From Oscillospiraceae bacterium (GTDB lineage Bacteria; Bacillota; Clostridia; Oscillospirales; Ruminococcaceae), in the NCBI GenBank assembly GCA_022793675.1, contig JAAWDH010000040.1:26542-90541 (forward strand): a stretch of DNA of 64,000 nt, written 5' to 3'. Below the pieces are notes generated by a model. That model was not told the origin of the DNA, searched no databases, and saw only the letters and a list, made by a program, of their open reading frames with translations. The position numbers and the translations under genes are program-made. Every line of letters begins with the position of its first letter. Position 1 is the first letter of the stretch. This document shows, in pieces, positions 57,572 to 64,000 of this stretch.

Positions 57572-57669
57572 AACATCTGCTCTCTTTCCTTGTTTGTCCA
57601 GGTTTCCCAAGGGCCGACTGGCATTTTTGCTATTATAGCATACTTTATTAAAAAATGCAATGGTTAACA

Positions 57670-57985
57670 ATAAGAGAACGGGGGTACGAGGAGTACGGTC
57701 GCTTTTGAAAAAGCTCCGCAAAACTTTTAATCGCCAGGGTACCCGTCGGCATAGCTTTACCCGCCTACTGCGTCGATAGGGTTTAACCCCTCAGTCGCTG
57801 CGGCGGGCCCCAAGCTTTCGCAGAAAGCTGGGGAGGCTAAAGCTGCCCGAATGGGAACCAGTGAGCGTTGGAGAAGCCCCTGCCTCCCCTGAAAGGGGAG
57901 GTGGCTCCGCAGAGCCGGAGGGGTTCAAAACCTTAGTGCTGGATGCTAGGACAACTCCAGTGAATTGCCCAGGCATAAGAACACT
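57670..57985 (+). repeat. Mosaic repeat block
   Basis: GGGGGTACGAGGAGTACG tract, core (57695-57780, ending CCTACTGCGTCGATA), AGCTTTCGCAGAAAGCT hairpin, a CCCCTGCCTCCCCTGAAAGG hairpin, and the TGCTGGATGCTAGGACAACT/AATTGCCCAGGC module (57938-57975). No gene in the 580-bp gap. Confidence 0.82.
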
Positions 57986-58150
57986 CTAAACCTACTTTTC
58001 GCCAGCCCTACACACTCGCCGTCATAGCTGGCCGCAATAGAAATAATTAAGGAAAGCTTTAGGGGATCTATAACAACCAAAGGCGCTTTTATGCTACACT
58101 GGGAACATCGGGGCGGACAGTCCCTAAACCAATGTGGAAGGGGAATCTTA

Positions 58151-59029
58151 ATGGAGTTACAGATTGACAGCGTATCGATGTACTTTGGCGGCAAGAAAGC
58201 GCTTTCCAACGTCAGCTTAACCCTAACGCCCGGCGTCTGGAGCCTTTTGGGAGCCAATGGCGCTGGAAAAACGACGCTGATGCGGATTATCGCCGGGATC
58301 CTGCCGCCTAGCACCGGCAGGGTCGCCTATAACGGCGTCGGTATCGGGGAGCTTGGCGGGCAGTACCGCGCCGTTTTCGGCTATCTGCCGCAGGAGTTTG
58401 GCTTTGACCCCGCTTTTACGGCAGAAGAATACCTTTGCTACCTTGCGGCGCTGAAGGGCGTCCCTGAAAAGCTCGCCCGGCAGCGGATGGCTGCATTATT
58501 TGAAGAGCTTTCCCTAACGGAAGTGCGGCAAAAGCGCATCAAAAAGCTTTCCGGCGGTATGAAGCGCCGGGTAGGGATTGCAGGGGCGCTGCTGGGCGAT
58601 CCGGAGGTGCTGGTATTGGACGAACCAACCAGCGGCCTTGACCCCGGCGAGCGGGTGCGGCTGCGGAACCTGCTGGCCCGGTTCGCCGAGGGACGGATTG
58701 TACTGATTTCCACCCATATTGTACCCGATGTGGAGTTTATCGCCAGCCGCCACGCGCTGATTAAAAAGGGGAAGCTGCTGGCTGTCGGGACGACCGAAGA
58801 GCTGGTGCGGCAGGCCGAAGGGCTGGTGTGGCGGTGCCGCATCCCCGCTGGCGCAGTACCTGATTATGAGCGCCAGTATCAGATTGCCGGTTTGCAGCAC
58901 GAAGGGGACGGCACGGTCTCGCTGCGTTGTTTGGGTGAGAGGCCGTCGGAGGGGGCGGAGCCAGTCCCGCCGACGCTTGAAGACCTCTGCCTGCTGCTGT
59001 TTCCAAAAGAAGGGGGAAGGGATTTGTGA
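58151..59029 (+). CDS. ABC transporter ATP-binding protein
   Basis: 292 residues. Walker A LLGANGAGKTTLMR, Q-loop YLPQEFGF, signature LSGGMKRRVGIAGALL, Walker B VLVLDEPTSGLDPGER, H-loop ISTHIV, in the usual spacing of exporter ATPases (the DrrA/CcmA class). The C-terminal about 65 residues are a small accessory domain. Energises the membrane protein encoded next, whose start overlaps its stop. GAAGGGGAA lies before the ATG. Confidence 0.94.
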   Translation: MELQIDSVSMYFGGKKALSNVSLTLTPGVWSLLGANGAGKTTLMRIIAGILPPSTGRVAYNGVGIGELGGQYRAVFGYLPQEFGFDPAFTAEEYLCYLAALKGVPEKLARQRMAALFEELSLTEVRQKRIKKLSGGMKRRVGIAGALLGDPEVLVLDEPTSGLDPGERVRLRNLLARFAEGRIVLISTHIVPDVEFIASRHALIKKGKLLAVGTTEELVRQAEGLVWRCRIPAGAVPDYERQYQIAGLQHEGDGTVSLRCLGERPSEGAEPVPPTLEDLCLLLFPKEGGRDL

Positions 59030-60273
59030 TGGGAAGGATTTTACGGCTGGAATTGAAACGGGTGCTGAAGTCGGGGAGAAGCTGGGCTTTATTGGCGGCG
59101 GCGCTGCTGCTTACGCTGCTGATGGCCGGTTTGCCGGTTATGTATTGCTACAGCAGCGTCGACGAGCAAGGGCAGCCAGCTTCACTTACCGGCCTTGCTT
59201 CGATTGCCTGTGAAAAAACCAGGCAGGCCGCCGCCGCTGGGACGGCTTCGCCGGAGCGGGTAAAGGCGGCGGCAGCGCTTTATCGCGCCTGCCTTGAACG
59301 TTACGGCGTGTCCCAATCTTACGATTTGCCTGAGGGGGTCTATGAGCGGGAGATCCTGCCGATAGCGCCGCTGCTGCACGGCGTGAAAGAGGCTTTTGCC
59401 GACCCTGATACTGGTATCGCGCCGTCGCTGATGGAAATTGCGCCGGAAAAGATTGACGGCTTTTACGCGGCGTGCGAGGCGAGGCTCGCCTCTTTGATGG
59501 AGATGGAGGGCAACGGCGATGCGGCCAAAGCGCAGGCACTGTCGATGTATGGCCGCGTTGAAAAGCCTTTTGAGGTTTACCCTGGTTTTTCAACGGCGGC
59601 GATGGACTTTCAGAATATGGCAGGGTTCTTGGTGCTGCTGATTTGTGCTTGTATTGCTGCGCCGGTATTTTCAGCGGGCTATCAGTCGGGGGACGACGAT
59701 ATTCTGCGCTGTACCCGTTATGGCCGCGGGCAGCTCGGCGCAGCGCGGGTAATCGCGGTGCTGCTTGTCAGCGGCTGCACAGCGGCGCTTTGCGGTGCGG
59801 CCTACCTGCTGCTTTCCAACAGCATTTTCGGCTGGGGAGGGACGAAAACCTCGATCCAGATGGCCTATTCGGTCGTTACGCTGGCTGATTGGAACCTGGG
59901 CCAGCTGCAATGGGCCTTTGTCCTCGCGGGGGTGCTTTCGGTGCTGGCGACGGCGAGCTTGGCGCTGTTGGTCTCGGCTTGTTGCCGCAGCACTGCAGTT
60001 TCGCTGGGGGCGGCGCTGGCCTTCTGCCTTGCGCCGACGGTGGCTTTTATGGCGCTGCCTGAGCCGCTTTCGCTTTGGCTTTGCAGCCTGCTGCCTTCAA
60101 GCGGCGTCTGCATCCAGACCAGCTTCCTTTATGCGGTTACAGATTTTAATTTTCTCCAACTTGGGCCGCTGGCGGTTTGGACGCCTTACGCAATGGCCGG
60201 CGTTTGTTTGGTTGAAATCCCGCTCTTTTCAGCGCTCGCTGTCCGCAGCTACTGCCGGCATAAGGCAAAATAG
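59029..60273 (+). CDS. ABC transporter membrane protein (ABC-2 type)
   Basis: 414 residues: a first span about 15-40, a long extracytoplasmic loop about 45-190, then five hydrophobic spans (LVLLICACIAAPVFSAGYQS; AVLLVSGCTAALCGAAYLLL; and others) to a basic C-terminus. This is the ABC-2 permease layout of lantibiotic-immunity or Na+/peptide exporters; the substrate is unknown. AAGGGGGAAGG lies before the ATG, which overlaps the ATPase stop codon. A strong terminator follows. Confidence 0.85.
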   Translation: MGRILRLELKRVLKSGRSWALLAAALLLTLLMAGLPVMYCYSSVDEQGQPASLTGLASIACEKTRQAAAAGTASPERVKAAAALYRACLERYGVSQSYDLPEGVYEREILPIAPLLHGVKEAFADPDTGIAPSLMEIAPEKIDGFYAACEARLASLMEMEGNGDAAKAQALSMYGRVEKPFEVYPGFSTAAMDFQNMAGFLVLLICACIAAPVFSAGYQSGDDDILRCTRYGRGQLGAARVIAVLLVSGCTAALCGAAYLLLSNSIFGWGGTKTSIQMAYSVVTLADWNLGQLQWAFVLAGVLSVLATASLALLVSACCRSTAVSLGAALAFCLAPTVAFMALPEPLSLWLCSLLPSSGVCIQTSFLYAVTDFNFLQLGPLAVWTPYAMAGVCLVEIPLFSALAVRSYCRHKAK

Positions 60274-60288
60274 GCGCCGGATGTGGAA

Positions 60289-60317
60289 ACGCCCCCTGGC
60301 TTTTTGCCAGGGGGCGT
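60289..60317. terminator. Terminator shared by ABC operon and sigK
   Basis: ACGCCCCCTGGC / GCCAGGGGGCGT, a 12-bp perfect stem with a TTTTT loop. Confidence 0.85.
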
Positions 60318-60321
60318 CCGT

Positions 60322-61002
60322 CTAAAAGGCGCGCCGCAGCTTTTCCAGCGCCCGCTTTTCGATCCGGCTGACATAGGAACGGCTGATGTCCAGCTTTTTG
60401 GCAATCTCCCGCTGGGTCAGCGGCCGCCGGCCCCCAAGGCCGTAGCGCAGCGTCACAATCAGGCGTTCGCGCGAATCCAGTTCGGCTTTTACCGCCTGGT
60501 AAAGCCGTTCGCTGTCCAGCTTCAGGTCGATGGTGTCAGCGATGTTCTCTTCGTCGGCAATTAGGTCGAACAGCGTCAGCGGGTTGCCGTCGCGGTCGGT
60601 CTCGATCGGGTCGTTGATGGAAACGTCGCCGCTGCTTTTTTTCAGTGAGCGGAAGTACATCAGGATTTCGTTTTCGATACAGCGCGCCGCGTAGCTGGCA
60701 AAGCGGGTGTTCTTTTCCGGCGAGAAGGTCTCGACCGCTTTGATCAGCCCAATGGTGCCGATGGATTGCAAATCGTCCTGGTCGGCCGGCATTGCGGCGT
60801 ATTTTTTGACAATATGCGCCACCAGCCGAAGGTTGTGCTCAATCAGCCGGTTGCGGGCGGACATATCCCCCTTTGACGCCGCCTCAAAGCAGCCTTTTTC
60901 CTGCTCCCGCGACAGGGGCTTGGGGAAGCTGCCGAAGCGCTCGCTATGTAATGCAAAAAACCAGAATTTCGACGCTGCCAGCGCCAAAAGCTCCAACCAC
61001 AT
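60322..61002 (-). CDS. sigK: Sporulation sigma factor, sigma-K type
   Basis: 226 residues. Pro-region-like N-terminus (LAASKFWFFALHSERFGSFP) then sigma-70 region 2 (NRLIEHNLRLVAHIVKKYAA, DDLQSIGTIGLIKAVETFSP, TRFASYAARCIENEILMYFR) and region 4 (RLIVTLRYGLGGRRPLTQRE; helix-turn-helix ISRSYVSRIEKRALEKLRR). The FPKPLS start is the mark of SigK. The gene is continuous, without the skin insertion of Bacillus. Directs late mother-cell gene expression. ATG chosen with AAGGAG about 9 nt upstream; a TTG three codons earlier is also open. Confidence 0.93.
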   Translation of the reverse strand: MWLELLALAASKFWFFALHSERFGSFPKPLSREQEKGCFEAASKGDMSARNRLIEHNLRLVAHIVKKYAAMPADQDDLQSIGTIGLIKAVETFSPEKNTRFASYAARCIENEILMYFRSLKKSSGDVSINDPIETDRDGNPLTLFDLIADEENIADTIDLKLDSERLYQAVKAELDSRERLIVTLRYGLGGRRPLTQREIAKKLDISRSYVSRIEKRALEKLRRAF

Positions 61003-61137
61003 AAACCTCAACTCCTTACTTTCATTATATGCGCCAGAGGTTGACCAACGTGTCAGGGGACAGCCCGCTTTTTATCCGCTGGTGCGCCTGTCAGTATATC
61101 TTTGTGAAAATTAAATATCTTGGCAGGTAAAAAAGGC

Positions 61138-61166
61138 TTGACGAAAGGGAATTTTTGTGGTACAAT
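61138..61166 (+). promoter_or_regulatory. Promoter of the MarR-family gene
   Basis: TTGACG, 17 nt, TACAAT, about 72 bp before the ATG. Confidence 0.7.
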
Positions 61167-61237
61167 ACAATCAAATCATAAGACAGTCTGATTATTACAT
61201 TGGCGAATGCGGCTGTCAATTATCAGGAGGAATTGTT

Positions 61238-61699
61238 ATGACTGGTGAAGAAGCACGCAATTTAATGAGCGAGTACCGGCTGCTGCGGGATAAGCAGATG
61301 GCTGCCTGCGAGCGCTGCGCCAAGCGGCACGGCGTCAACGCAAGGGATCTGTCGGTGTTGGGAATTATTTGGTCGTCGCCCGAAGGCTGCCTGCAATCGG
61401 ATATCTGCACAAGGCTGTCGGTTTCGCGGCAGACTATCAGCGCCATCATTAAAAAATTCCGCAAGCGGGGCTATCTGTCGATGACAGAATCGGAAGGCGA
61501 TCTGCGCAATAAGATTATCCGCTTTACTGAAACTGGCAGGGAGTATGCCGAAAAGGTCGTCGCGCCGGCTATGGAAGCGGAAGTGCGCGCGATGGCGGTG
61601 CTTTCGACCGAAGAAGCCGAGACTTTGATCCGGATGACGTCGATGTTTGCCGGCTATGCCGAAGAAGAGTTGGACGCGGTGCGGAAGGAAAAGCCGTGA
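61238..61699 (+). CDS. MarR-family transcriptional regulator
   Basis: 153 residues with AGGAGG 7 nt before the ATG. Winged helix about 35-110: ARDLSVLGIIWSSPEGCLQS, recognition helix SVSRQTISAIIKKFRKRGYL, wing MTESEGDLRNKIIRFTETGR; dimer helices at both ends. MarR proteins respond to small phenolics, antibiotics or oxidants and usually control adjacent transporters; here the DMT transporter downstream is a reasonable target. Confidence 0.9.
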   Translation: MTGEEARNLMSEYRLLRDKQMAACERCAKRHGVNARDLSVLGIIWSSPEGCLQSDICTRLSVSRQTISAIIKKFRKRGYLSMTESEGDLRNKIIRFTETGREYAEKVVAPAMEAEVRAMAVLSTEEAETLIRMTSMFAGYAEEELDAVRKEKP

Positions 61700-61738
61700 A
61701 GGCCAGCTGCGTCTGTCAGCAGGGAGGGCGTATAAAAA

Positions 61739-61966
61739 ATGCCTGAACTGCCGGAAGTAGAGACTATCCGTCGGGTGCTGGAGCCTGCCCTTCAGGGCCG
61801 GGCAGTCCAATCCGCGGAGACGGCCCGTCCGGAGGTTGTCGCGCACCCCGACGCCGGGGGGTTCTGCCGCCTGCTTGCCGGGCGGCAGATTGTTTCTCTG
61901 GCGCGGCGGGGGCAGCGTATACTGTCCGAACTGTCAAAAATAAGCCGGTTATCCGGCAAGAGGTAA
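61739..61966 (+). pseudogene. mutM: Formamidopyrimidine-DNA glycosylase N-terminal fragment
   Basis: 75 residues beginning MPELPEVETIRRVLEPALQG, which is the exact start of MutM/Fpg (catalytic Pro1 and Glu2), and matching up to about residue 65 (RRGQRILSEL). The true protein has about 270 residues; the rest, including the helix-two-turn-helix and zinc finger, is missing and the frame ends in unrelated text (SRLSGKR). It keeps its ribosome site, so a short peptide may be made, but it cannot repair DNA. Confidence 0.8.
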
Positions 61967-61971
61967 TAACC

Positions 61972-62853
61972 ATGATACCAGTGTTCTTAATTCTGGCGGC
62001 GATATTGATGTTTGCCTTCCAGAGCACCGCCTTGAAAAAGGTAGAAGTTTCCTCGCTGGGCCAGAACCTGCTGGTCACTGGCGTCTCCTCTGGGCTGATT
62101 GCGGTCTGCCTGGGGGGCTGGGCGCTGGCTGCCGGCCAAAGCTTCAGCGTTTACACCCTTGGCTATGGGGTGCTGTTCGGGCTGATGTTCATCGTCACGC
62201 TGGCGGTATACCATTTTGCGATGCAGAGCGGGCCGCTCAGCTACACCGCTTTTTTCTTTTCAGCCAGTATGCTGATCCCATCGGCGGCGGGGCTGATCTT
62301 TTGGCAGGAACCGTTTACCTGGAATATTGGCGCGGGCATCCTGCTGTTCTTAGCCGCCTTTTATTTTATCAGCGTTTTCGGCGGCGAGCGGGGCCGCAAG
62401 GGCAGCCTCCGCTGGTTTCTGCTCTGTGCGCTGACCTGGCTGTTCAACGGCGGGCTGTCGGTGGTGATGAACCTCCAGCAGAAATCGCTGAAAGCAGCAG
62501 GGATGCCCGCCGAGCCGGGGCAGATGATGCTTGTTTCCTTTGCGGCCGCGTCGGCTGCGGCGCTTATCGCCTGGGCTGTCACAGCCAAAGGGAAATTCGC
62601 CGCCGGCGGGGAACTCCTCAAGAATTTCTGGCTGCCCATTTTGCTGGTGGGCGTTGGGACGGGCCTTGGCAACGTGCTGGTGGCTTATCTGACCGGCGTT
62701 GTGCCAAGCTCCTACCTCTTCCCGTTTGTACAGGGCGGGACGATGGTGGCGGTTACCCTTTATTCCTCGCTGGCGCTGAAGGAAAAGATCAACCGTTTCG
62801 GCCAGCTGGGGATCCTGCTGGGCGTTTTGGCCATCGTCATCATCAACCTGTAA
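61972..62853 (+). CDS. DMT-superfamily (EamA-like) transporter
   Basis: 293 residues in ten hydrophobic spans as two repeated halves, starting MIPVFLILAAILMFAFQSTA and ending LGILLGVLAIVIINL. Typical halves end LIFWQEPFTWNIGAGILL and ALKEKINRFGQLGILLGVLA, matching EamA ends (E near the eighth span). Substrate unknown: drugs, amino acids or metabolites. AGAGG precedes the ATG, five bases after the mutM fragment. Confidence 0.88.
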   Translation: MIPVFLILAAILMFAFQSTALKKVEVSSLGQNLLVTGVSSGLIAVCLGGWALAAGQSFSVYTLGYGVLFGLMFIVTLAVYHFAMQSGPLSYTAFFFSASMLIPSAAGLIFWQEPFTWNIGAGILLFLAAFYFISVFGGERGRKGSLRWFLLCALTWLFNGGLSVVMNLQQKSLKAAGMPAEPGQMMLVSFAAASAAALIAWAVTAKGKFAAGGELLKNFWLPILLVGVGTGLGNVLVAYLTGVVPSSYLFPFVQGGTMVAVTLYSSLALKEKINRFGQLGILLGVLAIVIINL

Positions 62854-62863
62854 AGGAGTCGTT

Positions 62864-63796
62864 ATGCAAAAAAGCGCTGAAATTTCAGCCCGCTTCTGGA
62901 ACCAGCCCGACAAGGGCGAGCGTGAGGCGGCTAGGGAAGGGACGTTTATTGACGATATTGTCCAAAAGTCCCATATCGAAAAGGCGCTGCGCCAGAACCT
63001 TGACAGCATTAGGACTGTCTTTGACGGCGGCGCGGGGAGCGGGCGGTTTTCGCTGCTGCTGGCGGAGCTGGGCCTAAAAGTGACCCATTTTGACATCTCT
63101 GCGCCGATGATTGAAAAGGCCAAAGCGTTGGCGGCAGAGCGCGGGCTGCTCGGCAATATCGCTTTTGTCCAGGGGAGCCTGGAAGACCTGTCGGCCTATG
63201 CCGACAGTGCCTTCGACCTGGTGGTTTCCTTTGATGCGCCGGTATCCTATACCTGGCCGCACCAGGAAAAAGCCATCGGCGAGCTGGTGCGCATCGCCAA
63301 AAAACGGGTGATGCTCAGCGTTTCGAGCAGGCTGGGGGCACTGCCATACCTTGCCAACCCGCTGCAGAAGCACCAGTTTTTCCTCGATCCCAATACCGCC
63401 GATGGCTGGGTGCAGTGGTGTATGGCCCACCGCGAGGAATTAGCAGCCAGCTTTGCTTTCCAAAAAGGGCCTTGCGACACCATGCTGCAAAGCGGGCTGA
63501 TGGGCAGCCCAGACGAGATCGAAGCTGCCTTTGGCCGCGGCGAGGCCCCTTGGCCAGTCAGCTACCACTTTATGCCTGACGAGCTGGCGCGGATCCTTGA
63601 GGGTTTTGGTGTCAAAAATATCCGGCTGGCGGGGCCGGGTGCGTTTGCCCGGACCATCCCCAATGAGCTCCTAGTCAAAATTATGAAGGATCCTGCTCAG
63701 CGGGCGGACTTTCTTGAGTTCTGCTATGGATATGACCAGAACCCCTATGTCTGCGGCATGGGGAAGGACAACCTGCTCGCCATCGGCGAAATCTAA
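62864..63796 (+). CDS. Class I SAM-dependent methyltransferase
   Basis: 310 residues. Motif I VFDGGAGSGRFSLLLAELGL (glycine loop), motif II VTHFDISAPMIEKA, motif III region NIAFVQGSLEDLSAYADSAF and motif IV DLVVSFDAPVSYTW. A substrate-binding C-terminal part contains HQFFLDPNTADGWVQW. Related to UbiE/Methyltransf_11-type small-molecule methylases. GGAGTCGTT precedes the ATG. Ten bp after the DMT gene, so the two are co-transcribed. Confidence 0.9.
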   Translation: MQKSAEISARFWNQPDKGEREAAREGTFIDDIVQKSHIEKALRQNLDSIRTVFDGGAGSGRFSLLLAELGLKVTHFDISAPMIEKAKALAAERGLLGNIAFVQGSLEDLSAYADSAFDLVVSFDAPVSYTWPHQEKAIGELVRIAKKRVMLSVSSRLGALPYLANPLQKHQFFLDPNTADGWVQWCMAHREELAASFAFQKGPCDTMLQSGLMGSPDEIEAAFGRGEAPWPVSYHFMPDELARILEGFGVKNIRLAGPGAFARTIPNELLVKIMKDPAQRADFLEFCYGYDQNPYVCGMGKDNLLAIGEI

Positions 63797-63876
63797 ATCA
63801 TTTTATATATTTAATCCCTTTTTAAGATGGCGGTTGCTAATTGTGTACCTATTAAAAATAAGCCTGTAAATATGCA

Positions 63877-63905
63877 TTGTGAGCGTGATTGAAATATATT
63901 ATAAT
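63877..63905 (+). promoter_or_regulatory. Promoter of the last, partial gene
   Basis: TTGTGA, 17 nt, TATAAT in an AT-rich stretch, 29 bp before an ATG. Confidence 0.7.
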
Positions 63906-63934
63906 CTATTTTATAAATCGAAATATGGAGATAA

Positions 63935-64000
63935 ATGCAAGTGGAAAAGTCCTTTCTTGTAAATGCTTATATGAGATATGGGGAAATCCAGGGATATAGC
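63935..64000 (+). CDS. Start of an unknown gene running off the window
   Basis: At least 22 codons from the ATG 5 nt after GGAG: MQVEKSFLVNAYMRYGEIQG, then YS. The region is AT-rich compared with the upstream genes. Too short to identify. Confidence 0.55.
   Translation, partial: MQVEKSFLVNAYMRYGEIQGYS

Overview
The window looks like chromosome from a GC-rich, endospore-forming Clostridia, most probably an Oscillospiraceae/Ruminococcaceae-type gut bacterium. The reasons are SpoIIE and an uninterrupted SigK-type sigma factor, a T-box leader on pheST, GTP-dependent PEP carboxykinase, M16 protease pairs of the YmfF/YmfH type, AgrA-like LytTR signalling, and strong TTGACA-17-TATAAT promoters. Host genes are GC-rich. 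A few AT-rich genes (about 1.57-2.03, 10.96-11.26, 30.26-30.64 and 51.2-52.6 kb) stand out as likely later arrivals.

Layout. 0-2 kb: pckG (C-terminus outside the window) and a small exported protein, both leftward, with nearly duplicated promoters. 2.2-6.5 kb: a 375-bp structured non-coding element, then a winged-helix/nucleotidyltransferase/choline-kinase fusion and a BCCT choline/betaine transporter, followed by a RelB/DinJ antitoxin remnant. 6.9-10 kb: HAD phosphatase and spoIIE. 10.1-11.4 kb: three related small RNAs and a broken toxin peptide around a small AT-rich gene. 11.6-13.5 kb: a Fur-family regulator, a RibD-C reductase and an unknown protein. 13.7-29.1 kb: an almost colinear PBSX-type contractile phage-like operon (terminase, portal, coat, sheath, tube, chaperone with a -1 frameshift site, LysM/hub, baseplate, fibre). 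It has no integrase, repressor, replication or lysis genes in view. 29.4-36 kb: an EEP-family hydrolase, a CbrC protein, and T-box-controlled pheS-pheT with a second copy of the 375-bp element between the two genes. 36.2-40 kb: a compact type IV pilus-like operon. 40-42.4 kb: LytTR regulator, double-GNAT acetyltransferase and GHKL kinase. 43-46.8 kb: M16 protease-like pair and a bacterial PARG-type macrodomain protein. 47-53 kb: lgt, folD, a zinc-ribbon pseudokinase with PASTA-like tail, an AT-rich lipoprotein gene bounded by 65-bp direct repeats, and a type I toxin-antitoxin-like pair. 53-64 kb: COG2426 membrane protein, VOC protein, nagB, hybrid histidine kinase, ABC exporter pair, sigK, MarR regulator, a mutM fragment, a DMT transporter and a methyltransferase.

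Intergenic DNA is unusually repetitive. A mosaic repeat family occurs about eleven times, in both orientations, including inside the phage-like operon. Its parts are GTACGRGG tracts, a core ending CCTACTGCGTCGATA, hairpin-rich modules, and modules ending in the CGGCGTGTCGCCG type. The strongest candidates for undescribed biology are the paired 375-bp element, whose stems show compensatory changes; the family of about 85-95-nt antitoxin-like RNAs; and the pared-down phage-like particle operon.
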